64,000 bases of DNA from Sinomonas sp. ASV322. Its GTDB lineage: Bacteria > Actinomycetota > Actinomycetes > Actinomycetales > Micrococcaceae. The stretch lies in contig NZ_JAVFJJ010000002.1 in assembly GCF_030908245.1 (NCBI RefSeq), positions 124,001-188,000 on the forward strand, in the 5' to 3' direction. The translations under genes and the position numbers were made by a program. A model generated the notes under the pieces. That model saw nothing but the letters and a program-made list of their open reading frames with translations. It did not search any database and was not told the DNA's origin. This document shows, piece by piece, positions 49,461 through 58,540 of this stretch; position 1 is the stretch's first letter, and every line of letters starts with the position of its first letter.

Positions 49461-50381
49461 ATGCGCGTTCACAGTTCTCCTGACATGATCCTCGTGGTAG
49501 GCGGCACGGGCCGTTTGGGATCGCGACTTGTCGCGGGGCTCGGGTACGACGGCAAACACGTTCGCATCATGGCCCGAGGCGCCAACCATCCGTTTCCCGG
49601 GAAGGCGGGCCACGGCGTCGAACTCCTCCGCGGCAGCCTCGCCTCGCGGGCGGACTGCGAGCACGCTGTCGAAGGCTGCCGGCAAGTGGTGTTCGCCGCG
49701 TCAGGCTTCGGCCTTAAAAGGGGCGGCACCCCTCGCAGCGTGGACCGCGGCGGCGCGCGGCGGCTCGTGGACGCAGCCGCCGCGGCCGGCGTCGAGCACA
49801 TCGTCATGATGTCGATGCACGGCGCCGCGCCCGACGCTCCCCTCGAGATCCTCCGGGCGAAGCACGCCGCAGAGGAGTCCGTCAAGGCGTCGGGCCTGGC
49901 GTGGACCGCGATCCGGATGGGCTTGAATCTCGATCAGTTCCTCGCCTCGATGAGCGAACCACTCGAGACCAAGGGCAGGGTCCTAGTGTTCGGCTCGGGC
50001 CGAGCCCCTGTGACGTTCACCTCGACCGCGGACGCATCCTCAGCGGTCCGGCGCGCGCTCGCCGACCCGGCTCTACGCGGCAAGACCATCGAATGGGGGT
50101 CTGAGACACACACGCTGGGCACGCTCGCCGACGCGATCCTGGCCAACGCTGGCCACGGATCAATCCTGCAGATCCCCGTCGTGGCGCTGCGGGTCATGGC
50201 CGCCGTCTCACGCCCGTTCTCACCGTTCACGGCACGCATGGCGGCGGCCGCCCTCTGGATGGAGTCGGGCTCCGCGGCCTTCGATCCAGCACCAAAGCGG
50301 GCAGAATTCCCCGATATTCCGGTCGCCGGGCTGCGTCAGAGTCTGCCCCCGCTGGCCGGGTCACGAGGCACGCGCGGCTGA
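49461..50381 (+). CDS. NmrA-like NAD(P)-binding SDR protein (paralogue 2)
   Basis: 306 residues. Same family and layout as the protein at 43431: ILVVGGTGRLGSRLVAGL, VVFAASGFGLKRGGTPRSVD, HIVMMSMHGAAPDAPLEILR, WTAIRMGLNLDQF and RPFSPFTARMAAAALWMESG. The two share most of these blocks residue for residue, so one is probably a duplicate of the other. Here it is a single gene on the plus strand without the NTF2-like partner. ATG 49461 has GGGAAAG upstream; ATG 49485 is the alternative. Confidence 0.82.
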   Translation: MRVHSSPDMILVVGGTGRLGSRLVAGLGYDGKHVRIMARGANHPFPGKAGHGVELLRGSLASRADCEHAVEGCRQVVFAASGFGLKRGGTPRSVDRGGARRLVDAAAAAGVEHIVMMSMHGAAPDAPLEILRAKHAAEESVKASGLAWTAIRMGLNLDQFLASMSEPLETKGRVLVFGSGRAPVTFTSTADASSAVRRALADPALRGKTIEWGSETHTLGTLADAILANAGHGSILQIPVVALRVMAAVSRPFSPFTARMAAAALWMESGSAAFDPAPKRAEFPDIPVAGLRQSLPPLAGSRGTRG

Positions 50382-50668
50382 TCGGCGTCGGAATAAGAGC
50401 TGACCGGTGCGGCGAAACCGGACTGCAGAGGCCCAACTCGAAGGAGGATGCCTGCGGGAATGGACCCGCCGGCCCAAGTGGGCCGCCGTCGCGATGTCCG
50501 CATGATGCACGCCGGCGGCCCCGGCCCTTGAGGGGCTCTGCGCGGCCGCGCCGTTGAAGTAGCCGAGCCGGTTCAGGTCGTCCTCGCTCCCGCCGACGCT
50601 GCTCCAGCCGGGCAGGCAGAGGGTTAGACGGTGCGGCCTGACGGTGTTGTTGGCGCCAACAGGCTGGG
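50382..50668. other. Non-coding stretch between convergent genes
   Basis: No gene recognised in these 287 bp between the convergent SDR and MFS genes. A GTTGGCGCCAAC-type inverted repeat near 50646-50662, just beyond the MFS stop, could be a weak terminator. Confidence 0.3.
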
Positions 50669-52120
50669 CTACGCGACGTCCCTCGAGGCACCCTTTCCGG
50701 CAGCCGCAACCCTCCCTGCCGTCCCCGGAACGGCCGCCGCGGCCAGGGCCGTGGCCGCGAGCACGACGGCGGAGACCACGATGACGCCCCGCGCCGCGTC
50801 GACGAATCCCGTCGGGGTGAGCGTGCCGCCCCACGTCGTGAACAGGGTCGTCGAGACGGCGATCCCGAGCGCAATGCCGACCTCACGGAGCGTCGCGTTG
50901 GCTCCGCTCGCCTTCGCGTGGTCGTGCTCGGGCAGCGTGGCGAGCAGCGCCGTCGAGAGCGGGGCGAACACGAGACCCATCCCCACGCCCGCGAGGACGA
51001 ACGGCGGAACGAGCGCCGGGTAGTCGACCCCGCGGCTCAGCACGACGGCGATCCAGGCCAGGCCCGCTGCCTGCAGGGCGAGGCCGACGGCGATGGGCGG
51101 CCGCGCGCCGATCCGTGAGACGAGCAGGCCGGCGGCCGGCGCGACGACCATGGGGGCGAGCGTCCACGGGGCCGTCTTCCACGCCGCTTCGAGCGCCGTG
51201 TTGCCCTGAACGAGCTGGAGGAACTGGATGAGGATGAAGATCGCCCCGAACATCCCGAAGCTCATGCCGAAGCCGAGGATGTTCGACGCCGTGAACGGCC
51301 GGTTGCGGAACATGCCCAGCGGAAGCAGCGGGTATCGGGCGCGCGACTGCCACCCGAGGAAGAGGACCAGGAGGAGCCCGGCGCCGACGAGCCACAGGAT
51401 GGTCTCGCTCGCGCCCCAGCCGATCGCTCCCCCGCGGATGATCCCGTAGACGAGCGCGACGGTCGCGCCGCTTCCGAGGAGGGCGCCGACGACGTCGAGG
51501 GGTTCCCGTGCCCCCTTCGCGTTGGGGAAGACGAAGCGTGCGAAGGCGACGGCGACGACGCCGACCGGCACGTTGATCCAGAAGATCGCCTCCCACGGCC
51601 AGGTGCCGAGGACGAGGCCGCCGATGAGCGGGCCGACCGCGACGCCGAGGCCCGAGATCCCGCCCCATACGCCGATCGCGATGCCGCGCTTCTCGACGGG
51701 GACGGCGCCCGTGATGAGCGCGAGGGAGAGCGGGACGATCGCCGCTCCCCCGATGCCCTGGACCGCGCGGGCCGCGATGAGCTGGCCCGGGTCGGTGCTG
51801 AGCGCGGCCAGCGCGGACGCGACCGTGAAGAGCGCGGTCCCGCCGAGGAACACCGTGCGGCGGCCGATGCGGTCGCCGATGCCCGCCGCGAGGAGGATCG
51901 CCCCGGCGAACGCGAGAGTGTAGGCGTTCACAACCCACTGGAGTTCGTCGATCGTAGCGCCGAGGCTCGTGCGGATGGTGGGGAGGGCGTTCGTGACGAT
52001 GAGGTTGTCGAGGGTCGCCATGAACATCGGGAGGGAGGCGGCCGCGACGACGGCCCAGACGGGCCGCGCTGTGGTTCTGCGGCTCGTAGGGCGGGAGGGG
52101 CGGGAATCGAGGATGGCCAT
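50669..52120 (-). CDS. MFS drug exporter, DHA2 (EmrB/QacA) family
   Basis: 483 residues, 14 predicted membrane helices, the DHA2 length. Proton-driven export of organic compounds across the cytoplasmic membrane. Motif D1-like LDNLIVTNALPTI in helix 1, motif A GIGDRIGRRTVFLGG between helices 2 and 3, motif B in helix 4 (ARAVQGIGGAAIVP) and motif C GISGLGVAVGPLIGG in helix 5. AAGGAG lies 6 bases before the ATG. Divergent from a TetR gene with a large palindrome between them, so probably repressed by it and induced by its substrate. Confidence 0.92.
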   Translation of the reverse strand: MAILDSRPSRPTSRRTTARPVWAVVAAASLPMFMATLDNLIVTNALPTIRTSLGATIDELQWVVNAYTLAFAGAILLAAGIGDRIGRRTVFLGGTALFTVASALAALSTDPGQLIAARAVQGIGGAAIVPLSLALITGAVPVEKRGIAIGVWGGISGLGVAVGPLIGGLVLGTWPWEAIFWINVPVGVVAVAFARFVFPNAKGAREPLDVVGALLGSGATVALVYGIIRGGAIGWGASETILWLVGAGLLLVLFLGWQSRARYPLLPLGMFRNRPFTASNILGFGMSFGMFGAIFILIQFLQLVQGNTALEAAWKTAPWTLAPMVVAPAAGLLVSRIGARPPIAVGLALQAAGLAWIAVVLSRGVDYPALVPPFVLAGVGMGLVFAPLSTALLATLPEHDHAKASGANATLREVGIALGIAVSTTLFTTWGGTLTPTGFVDAARGVIVVSAVVLAATALAAAAVPGTAGRVAAAGKGASRDVA

Positions 52121-52153
52121 GATGACTCCTTGGGAGCATGAAGCCGGATGGGA

Positions 52154-52177
52154 GTAAGTAATCGATCGATTACTTAC
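52154..52177. promoter_or_regulatory. 24-bp perfect palindromic operator between MFS and TetR genes
   Basis: Two 12-bp arms, GTAAGTAATCGA and its exact complement, meet without a spacer. A further half-site (TAAGTAATCATCC) follows at 52182-52194, close to the TetR start. Position and AT-rich sequence indicate the TetR operator controlling both genes. Confidence 0.8.
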
Positions 52178-52200
52178 AAGCTAAGTAATCATCCGATAAC

Positions 52201-52821
52201 ATGTCAAGCATGGAGATCGACGAGGTTCCCCGGACCCGAATGCCCGCCGCCGAGCGGCGCGAGCTCATCCTGCGCGATGCCACCGCGGTCTTCGCGTCGA
52301 ACGGCTATGGGGGGACGACGACGGACCTCGTCGCCCAGGCGGCCGGCGTGAGCCAGCCCTACGTCGTGCGGATGTTCGGCACCAAGGAGAAGCTTTTCCT
52401 TGCCGTGCTCGAGCGCGCCGAGCGCATCCTCGCTGAGACGTTCCGGGCCGCGATCCCAGGCCCGGACGGAAAGGAGCGGCGCGAGCGCATGGGCATGGCC
52501 TATGTCGGGCTCATCGCGGAGCGGGGCCTGCACCAGGTGCTCATGCAGGCGTTCCTGCTCGGGGGCGATCCCGTCGTCGGCCCTGAAGCGCGGTCATCCT
52601 TCCTGCGCATCTGGCGCCTCGCAATCGACGAGGCGGGCATGACCGAGGAGGACGCGCGGAGCTTCATTGCGAACGGCATGCTCATCAACACGCTCGTCGC
52701 CCTCCGCCTCGGCGATGCCTATGGGGCCGATCCGGACATCGACGCCATGTTCACGGTCGCGTTCCCCTGCAGCTTCGACGTCTTCAAGGACAACCTGCCG
52801 ACGGCGGCCGAGCGGTACTAG
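52201..52821 (+). CDS. TetR-family regulator of the divergent MFS exporter
   Basis: 206 residues. Helix-turn-helix at about 15-62: ATAVFASNGYGGTTTDLVAQ followed by AGVSQPYVVRMFGTKEKLFL. The ligand-binding half has several Met/Phe-rich helices (HQVLMQAFLLGGDPV) suited to a hydrophobic ligand. Starts at ATG 52201 or ATG 52210; neither has a strong Shine-Dalgarno, and the operator half-site lies just upstream. Confidence 0.88.
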   Translation: MSSMEIDEVPRTRMPAAERRELILRDATAVFASNGYGGTTTDLVAQAAGVSQPYVVRMFGTKEKLFLAVLERAERILAETFRAAIPGPDGKERRERMGMAYVGLIAERGLHQVLMQAFLLGGDPVVGPEARSSFLRIWRLAIDEAGMTEEDARSFIANGMLINTLVALRLGDAYGADPDIDAMFTVAFPCSFDVFKDNLPTAAERY

Positions 52822-52990
52822 CGGGTGGGACTTCAGCCCCTGCGCTCCGACTCTAAGCTCTCCCTTCCACTGACGCACCCTTTTCGCACCACGGAGCCAG
52901 GAAGCTGCTCCCCATCTCCGTGGTGGCCTTCGGCGGATAAGCTCCACGAGTTGAGCGAACACGGTGAGGAACGCTTTGGGGGACCATTCG

Positions 52991-53854
52991 ATGAGGAATC
53001 GAAGCTTGCTGACAGACCTGAGGTCGGCACTCTTCACTGCTGTCCGGCGAGGGCCTCAGACGGTGTTGTGGCCGCCTTCGAACATCGGTGTCGGCAACCT
53101 GCTCTATTTCTGGCTCCAAGCGCACGCCAGACAGGAGCGGGGACAAGACGTCGTCGTTCGGTGGACCAACGCGATGCAACCTTGGGAAGGGCTCTTCCCG
53201 GAAATTTTCGAGAGCCTAGTAGCACGTGACCGCGACATCTCGTTCTTCAGCCCGCGCGACACGAGCAGCTATTTTCAAGAGTTCGGGGACGAGTTCACCC
53301 AATCCGAGCTCGATCGATTCATCGATTCCTTCGTACTGGGACCCAGGAGCAGCTTCCGGCAGCTCGTCCACAGCAATTCTGGCCACTACGATCTCACGGT
53401 CAACGTCAGGCGAGGTGACTACTACTCCGACCCGAAATATCGGGGAATCTACTCCTTCGACGTCGTCGAATACGTTCGCACGGCCTTGGAGGCCGCACGC
53501 GCGTCAGAGCCGATTCAGCGGATCCATGTCGTATCGGACGACATCGAGTGGTGCCGGGCCAAGCTGGACTGGAAGGCCGTCGCCTGTCCCGTCACCTACC
53601 AAGCTGAGGGATCGACCGTCGGAGAACAGCTGGCCGTATTGGCCGCCTCGCCTCGACTGATCCTGACCAACTCGACTTTCTCGTACTGGGGCGGCTACCT
53701 CAGCTCCCGAATCCACGGCACGGGTGGCACCTCGAACCACGGGAGAATTTGGGCTCCATGGTTCCACCGCCGCGACATCTACGGCGGCCGCGCACCACAG
53801 CTCGATCCTCGTTGGTCGACCATCAGAGAGATCCGAGGAGGGTGGGATGGCTGA
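52991..53854 (+). CDS. GT11-like (alpha-1,2-fucosyltransferase family) glycosyltransferase
   Basis: 287 residues from ATG 52991, which has GGGGGA upstream; a GTG at 52964 is in frame but lacks a ribosome site. It shows GT11 signatures: GVGNLLYFWLQAHARQ near the N-terminus (the NxxFQxA region), VNVRRGDYY (the HxRRxD-type GDP-sugar motif, with Asn-Val for His) and the late motif NSTFSYWGGYLS. The known members transfer fucose from GDP-fucose to galactose. Overlaps the following GT2 gene by 8 bp, so one transcript makes two sugar-adding enzymes for a surface glycan. Confidence 0.75.
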   Translation: MRNRSLLTDLRSALFTAVRRGPQTVLWPPSNIGVGNLLYFWLQAHARQERGQDVVVRWTNAMQPWEGLFPEIFESLVARDRDISFFSPRDTSSYFQEFGDEFTQSELDRFIDSFVLGPRSSFRQLVHSNSGHYDLTVNVRRGDYYSDPKYRGIYSFDVVEYVRTALEAARASEPIQRIHVVSDDIEWCRAKLDWKAVACPVTYQAEGSTVGEQLAVLAASPRLILTNSTFSYWGGYLSSRIHGTGGTSNHGRIWAPWFHRRDIYGGRAPQLDPRWSTIREIRGGWDG

Positions 53855-54830
53855 CGTCCAGGCCTCCGTCATTATTCCCGCGCGAAACGCCGCACGTACC
53901 CTCGGGATCCAGCTTGAGGCGCTGCTCGCTCAAAAGGGCGCGCCCCAATACGAAGTCCTGGTCGTCGATAACGCATCCACGGACGGCACTCCCGAAGTAG
54001 TTCGTGCGTTTTCTTCGCGGTTCCGGGCTCATGACCTTGCTGAGCTCCGTCTCGTGTCCGCTCCGGCACATCGCAGTGCGTCGTATTCGAGGAACGTTGG
54101 CGTTCGGTTCTCGCGTGCCCAAAAGCTGCTCTTCTGCGACGGCGATGATTGCGTCTCTGCCCATTGGGTGCGGCACGGCGCTGAACTGCTGGAGCACTGC
54201 GAGGTCTACTCGGGCACGGCGCTCTCGCTGAAAGACAAGCTGTTCCCCGACGATATCGCGAAGGTCCGTCAATGGCTCGGGGACGATTTCGAACTATGCC
54301 CTCTCGAGGACGCCCAGCGGGATGCGCCATTTCCGGTTCTTATGGGCGGGAACTTCGGCATCAGAAAGAGCTGCATGCTTGAACTTGGAGGTTTCGATCA
54401 TTCCATGGGCTCTGCGGGAGAGGATAACGAACTCGCCTTGAGGATCCGGTCGTCGGGACGTCCTGTACTCACGACGGGCAGCGCAAGGCTCGCATACCGC
54501 GATCGAACCAGTCCTCGCGGGATCTTCAGGGCGGCACGTGCCGGAGGGAAGGCCCACGTTCTCAACGCGCTCCGATATGGGCTGTGGAGCGCATCTCCGG
54601 TTGTTGGTCATGGACGCTGGATCGGCGGGGTGGTCCACGCGTTCGCGGCGGCGGGAAAGATGCTCGTATTGCCCCGGAGCCGGGACTTCGAAGGGATTTC
54701 GGGACGCCTTGGCACGGCGATCGGCGCATTCGAGGGCGTTGTCATCTACCGGATCCTTGGACGCACAGGACGGCCAATGCTTGGCGTTGGCTTTTCGGGC
54801 AGCAACGAGTACGAAGTGGATCTCGCCTAG
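53847..54830 (+). CDS. Family 2 glycosyltransferase
   Basis: 327 residues from ATG 53847 with GAGGAGGG before it. GT-A fold: ASVIIPARNAARTLGIQLEA (nucleotide-sugar loop), VVDNASTDGTPEVV, the DxD-type FCDGDDCVSAHW and the acceptor-side MGGNFGIRKSCMLELGGFDH with GEDNELALRI (the ED catalytic acid). The C-terminal segment (GGKAHVLNALRYGLW) is amphipathic and may touch the membrane. Sugar donor and acceptor unknown. Translationally coupled to the GT11-like gene. Confidence 0.88.
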   Translation: MADVQASVIIPARNAARTLGIQLEALLAQKGAPQYEVLVVDNASTDGTPEVVRAFSSRFRAHDLAELRLVSAPAHRSASYSRNVGVRFSRAQKLLFCDGDDCVSAHWVRHGAELLEHCEVYSGTALSLKDKLFPDDIAKVRQWLGDDFELCPLEDAQRDAPFPVLMGGNFGIRKSCMLELGGFDHSMGSAGEDNELALRIRSSGRPVLTTGSARLAYRDRTSPRGIFRAARAGGKAHVLNALRYGLWSASPVVGHGRWIGGVVHAFAAAGKMLVLPRSRDFEGISGRLGTAIGAFEGVVIYRILGRTGRPMLGVGFSGSNEYEVDLA

Positions 54831-54938
54831 CCGGCTAGTTTCTGTCACCCGGTCCATGGCAGGCTCTCGCAGCCCGCGCCCACCCAGGCGCAGTGACGAT
54901 AGGCTCGGTGGGTCCACCGCTCGCGACCTAGGACCGTC

Positions 54939-56552
54939 ATGGCTCGAATCCGTTTCCCTGGTCCCCGCCGCCCGCTCGCCGTCGTCGCCGTCGCGGCCCT
55001 CGCCGTCGTCGCCCTCGCTCTCGTCGTCCTCGCCGTCGGCACCCTGGCATTCCAGGCACGCTCGGCGCACAAGGCGGAGACCCCGGCCGCTCCCGCCCAA
55101 ACCCCGGCTTCGGACCCGTATCGCCCGGCCTTCCACAACGCTCCCGCGGCCCACTGGATGAACGATCCGCAGCGGCCGATCCTGATCGACGGCGTGTGGC
55201 ATGCCTACTACCTCTACAACGCCGATTACCCCCACGGGAACGGCACGTCCTGGCGGCACATGACGAGCACCGATCTGGTCCATTGGAAGGACGAGGGAAC
55301 GGCGATCGAGAAGTTCGCGAACGGGCTCGGCGACGTCGAGACGGGCAGCGTCGTCGTCGACGTGGACGGTTCGGCGGGCTTCGGCAAGGGCGCCCTGGTC
55401 GCCGTCGTGACCCAGCAGCTCGACGGCGTCCAGCGGCAGTCGCTCTTCGCCTCGACGGACGGCGGGCGCAGCTTCGCAAGCTACGGCGGCAACCCGATCA
55501 TGCCGAATCCCGGCGCGAAGGACTGGCGTGATCCGAAGATCATCCGCGACGACGCGCACGGCCAGTGGGTCATGGCCCTCGCCGAGGGGCACAAGATCGG
55601 CTTCTACACGTCGAAGGACCTGCGCGCGTGGAGCTATGCATCCGGCTTCGAGACGCAGGACCTCGGCGTCCTCGAGTGCCCCGACCTCTTCGAGCTGAAC
55701 CTCGACGGCGATCCGCAGCGGCCCCGCTGGGTCCTCATGGCGGGCGCGAACGGCGCGGCCGAGGGGCGCACGACGGGCACGGCCTACTGGACGGGAGCGT
55801 GGGACGGGACGCGGTTCGTCCCCGATGCCTCGGATGGCAGGCATCAATGGGCCGACGACGGACCTGACCTCTACGCGGCCGTCACGTGGGACGATCCGCG
55901 CCTGAGCCCCGTCGATCGGCTCGACTCGCGCTACCTCATGGGCTGGATGAACAACTGGGCCTACGCGGGCGGGCTCCCGACGGGCGATTGGGCGGGCGCC
56001 GATTCGATCGTGCGGACCGTCCGGCTCAAGACGGTCGACGGCGCCGCTCGCCTCACGTCTGAGCCCGTACCGGCGATTGCGGCCAGCGGGGGCTCCCCGC
56101 GGCAGCTCTCCGGAACCGTGATCGAGCAGGCTCAGCCGGGCGCCGGGGCGTTCGCGCTCGACGCCGAGCTCGAGCGGGCGCCCAGCGAGGGGACCGAGGC
56201 GAGCATCCAGCTCGCGAGCGACGGCAGGGTCTACGCGACCGTCGGCTACGACTTCGGTGCGGGCCGAGTGTTCGTCGAGCGGGGCCAGGACGCCTTCGCA
56301 CGCTCGCCGTCGTCGTCCGCGCTCTCCTCGGCGGAGGCGACGTACCGCGCGGCGAGGGCCGCCACGGGCGCGCCGGGGGCGCAGCGTGTGCGGCTGCGTG
56401 TCTACGTGGACCGCTCCTCGGTCGAGGTGTTCGTCGACGACGGCTCACGGTCGTTGACGGCGCTCACGTTCGCGCCGCCGGGGGCTCGTTCGGTCCGGAT
56501 CCAGGCCCCACACGGCTCGGTGAGCCTCTGGCCCACGGCGCTCGGACCGTAG
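54939..56552 (+). CDS. GH32 beta-fructosidase (levanase/inulinase type), membrane-anchored or secreted
   Basis: 537 residues. The N-terminal hydrophobic segment (about 12-40) is a signal peptide or uncleaved anchor, so the enzyme acts outside the cell. Five-bladed propeller with the three catalytic acids in standard motifs: nucleophile Asp76 in HWMNDPQ, Asp198 in WRDPK (transition-state stabiliser) and acid/base Glu246 in ECPDLF. The C-terminal beta-sandwich ends with VYVDRSSVEVFVDDGSRSLT, typical of GH32. Hydrolyses fructosyl bonds of levan, inulin or sucrose. First enzyme of the fructan region, 276 bp before the levansucrase gene. Confidence 0.9.
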   Translation: MARIRFPGPRRPLAVVAVAALAVVALALVVLAVGTLAFQARSAHKAETPAAPAQTPASDPYRPAFHNAPAAHWMNDPQRPILIDGVWHAYYLYNADYPHGNGTSWRHMTSTDLVHWKDEGTAIEKFANGLGDVETGSVVVDVDGSAGFGKGALVAVVTQQLDGVQRQSLFASTDGGRSFASYGGNPIMPNPGAKDWRDPKIIRDDAHGQWVMALAEGHKIGFYTSKDLRAWSYASGFETQDLGVLECPDLFELNLDGDPQRPRWVLMAGANGAAEGRTTGTAYWTGAWDGTRFVPDASDGRHQWADDGPDLYAAVTWDDPRLSPVDRLDSRYLMGWMNNWAYAGGLPTGDWAGADSIVRTVRLKTVDGAARLTSEPVPAIAASGGSPRQLSGTVIEQAQPGAGAFALDAELERAPSEGTEASIQLASDGRVYATVGYDFGAGRVFVERGQDAFARSPSSSALSSAEATYRAARAATGAPGAQRVRLRVYVDRSSVEVFVDDGSRSLTALTFAPPGARSVRIQAPHGSVSLWPTALGP

Positions 56553-56618
56553 CGAACGCGTCACATTCCGTGACTCGACAGATTTGCCGTTCGCGGGTAC
56601 ACGCGCGTGGGCATTAAG

Positions 56619-56634
56619 GCGTAAGCGCTTACGC
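56619..56634. promoter_or_regulatory. 16-bp palindromic operator upstream of levansucrase
   Basis: GCGTAAGCGCTTACGC is a perfect palindrome with a central CG pair, the form of LacI-family operators. It lies 195 bp before the levansucrase start. It differs from the four operators around lacI at 61065-62409, so a different LacI-type protein may bind it. Confidence 0.55.
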
Positions 56635-56828
56635 AAAGTTTTCTGTTCTTGTCATCTCTATGTTGGTACATGTCAAACGAGGCCTCTACGGTGGGAGTGC
56701 GGATCCCGATCGGGCTCCGCGAAAGCGGCAAGCACGACGGCGTCCCGCGGCGCCTGTCGTCAGAGGCCGCCGGTGTGCCCCGCAATCCTTTGCCCCTTTT
56801 CAGCCACGAACTGTGAAAAGAGCACACC

Positions 56829-58427
56829 ATGCAGAAAATGCAGGCCCCAGCGCGTCCCGCGGGACGCGGCCGACGGCGGGCGGCAGCCATCGCCGCAACC
56901 GTCGCCCTGACGCTCATGGCAGCCCCCGCTGCCTTCGCCCAGCCTCCGGCGGACCCGCCGTCGGTGGGCATGCCGGCCCCCACCCCGGGATTCCCCCTCC
57001 CGACCCAGCACACCCAGCAGGCGCACGACCCGGAGTCCGACTTCACCTCGAAGTGGACCCGTGCCGACGCCCGCCAGATCATGGCCCAGAGCAACCCGAA
57101 CGTCGCCCCGGGCCAGAGCTCGATGAGCCCGAACGTCACCATGCCGGAGATCCCCCAGAACTTCCCGGCCATGAACGACGACGTGTGGGTCTGGGACACG
57201 TGGTCCCTCTCCGACATGAAGGGCAACCAGATCAGCTACAAGGGCTGGGACGTCATCTTCTCCCTCGTGGCCGACCGCCACGCGGGCTACACGTTCGACC
57301 AGCGCCACTGGAACGCCAGGATCGGCTTCTTCTACCGCAAGACCAATGCCGACCCGAACACGGCCAAGTGGAACTACGGCGGCCACCTCTTCGCCGAGGG
57401 CACCTCGATCGGCAACACCGAGTGGTCCGGCTCGACGCGCCTCATGGAAGGCGACAACGTCAACGTCTTCTACACCGCGACGACGTTCTACGACATCCCG
57501 CAGCGCAACGCCGGCGGCGGCGGAATCGCCCCCGACGCGGCCATCGCGAAGGCCCTCGGCCACATCCACGCCGACCAGGACAAGGTCTGGCTCGACGGCT
57601 TCGAGCACACCAAGCTCCTCGAGCCGGACGGCAAGCTCTACCAGACCAAGACGCAGAACGCCGGGTTCGCCTTCCGCGACCCGTACCCCTTCGTCGACCC
57701 GGCACACCCCGACAAGGTCTACATGGTCTTCGAGGGCAACACGGCCGGCAACCGCGGCTCCTACCGCTGCACCCAGTCCGACCTCGGATACCGCTCCGGC
57801 GACCCGAACGCCGAGACGCTCACCGACGTCAACACCCACACCGGCTCGTTCTACCAGACCGCCTCGGTGGGCCTGGCCGAAGCGGACACCAAGGATCTGA
57901 CCCAGTGGCACTTCCTGCCGCCGATCCTCACCTCGAACTGTGTCAACGACCAGACCGAGCGTCCGCAGTTCTACATCCAGAACGAGAACGGCAAGAACAA
58001 GTACTACCTCTTCACGATCAGCCACCAATTCACCTACGCGGACCGCATGCGCGGCCCGGACGGCGTCTACGGCTTCGTGGGCGACGGCATCCGCTCGGAC
58101 TTCCAGCCGGTCAACAACTCGGGCCTCGCACTCGGCTCGCCGACCGACCTGAACCTCCCGGCGAACAACCCGAGCGGCACCATCTCGGGCCAGCAGAACG
58201 GCCGCCAGTTCCAGGCGTACTCGCACTACGTCATGCCCGGCGGCCTCGTGCAGTCGTTCATCGACAACGTCAACGGCACCCGCGGCGGGACCCTCTCCCC
58301 GACCGTGAAGATCGACTTCAAGGGCGGCGTGACCCAGGTCGACCGCACGTTCGGGGCCAACGGGCTCGGCCCGTTCGGATACCTCCCGACCAACCTCCGG
58401 GTGGGCGGCGAGGGCCTCTACAAGTAA
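56829..58427 (+). CDS. Levansucrase (GH68), secreted
   Basis: 532 residues. Signal peptide with Arg-rich n-region, hydrophobic core and AFAQ cleavage site (about residue 37). Converts sucrose into levan plus glucose outside the cell. GH68 catalytic triad: nucleophile Asp123 in VWDTW, stabiliser Asp284 in FRDPYPF, acid/base Glu377 in QTERPQFY; also EWSGSTRLMEG. The mature length is normal. Starts from ATG 56829 with a poor Shine-Dalgarno (AAGAGCACACC). A palindrome sits in its leader. It would supply the levan cut by the neighbouring GH32 enzymes. Confidence 0.95.
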   Translation: MQKMQAPARPAGRGRRRAAAIAATVALTLMAAPAAFAQPPADPPSVGMPAPTPGFPLPTQHTQQAHDPESDFTSKWTRADARQIMAQSNPNVAPGQSSMSPNVTMPEIPQNFPAMNDDVWVWDTWSLSDMKGNQISYKGWDVIFSLVADRHAGYTFDQRHWNARIGFFYRKTNADPNTAKWNYGGHLFAEGTSIGNTEWSGSTRLMEGDNVNVFYTATTFYDIPQRNAGGGGIAPDAAIAKALGHIHADQDKVWLDGFEHTKLLEPDGKLYQTKTQNAGFAFRDPYPFVDPAHPDKVYMVFEGNTAGNRGSYRCTQSDLGYRSGDPNAETLTDVNTHTGSFYQTASVGLAEADTKDLTQWHFLPPILTSNCVNDQTERPQFYIQNENGKNKYYLFTISHQFTYADRMRGPDGVYGFVGDGIRSDFQPVNNSGLALGSPTDLNLPANNPSGTISGQQNGRQFQAYSHYVMPGGLVQSFIDNVNGTRGGTLSPTVKIDFKGGVTQVDRTFGANGLGPFGYLPTNLRVGGEGLYK

Positions 58428-58472
58428 TCCCCGGCGAGCAGGCCCCTGACGGGCCATCCCGCGCAAACAGTG

Positions 58473-58514
58473 AATCCCGCCCCTTCCCGTACTCGTGCGG
58501 GAAGGGGCGGGATT
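58473..58514. terminator. Bidirectional terminator between levansucrase and levanase genes
   Basis: AATCCCGCCCCTTCCCG pairs with CGGGAAGGGGCGGGATT (17-bp perfect stem, 8-base loop) midway between two convergent stop codons. It can end both transcripts. Confidence 0.85.
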
Positions 58515-58540
58515 CGTGTGCTCGCGAGTCCGCGCGCTGA

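Noticed and set aside
56660-58540. 626-codon plus-strand frame over levansucrase
   Set aside because: Arg/His/Pro-rich out-of-phase reading of the levansucrase gene, whose own frame has the full catalytic triad.
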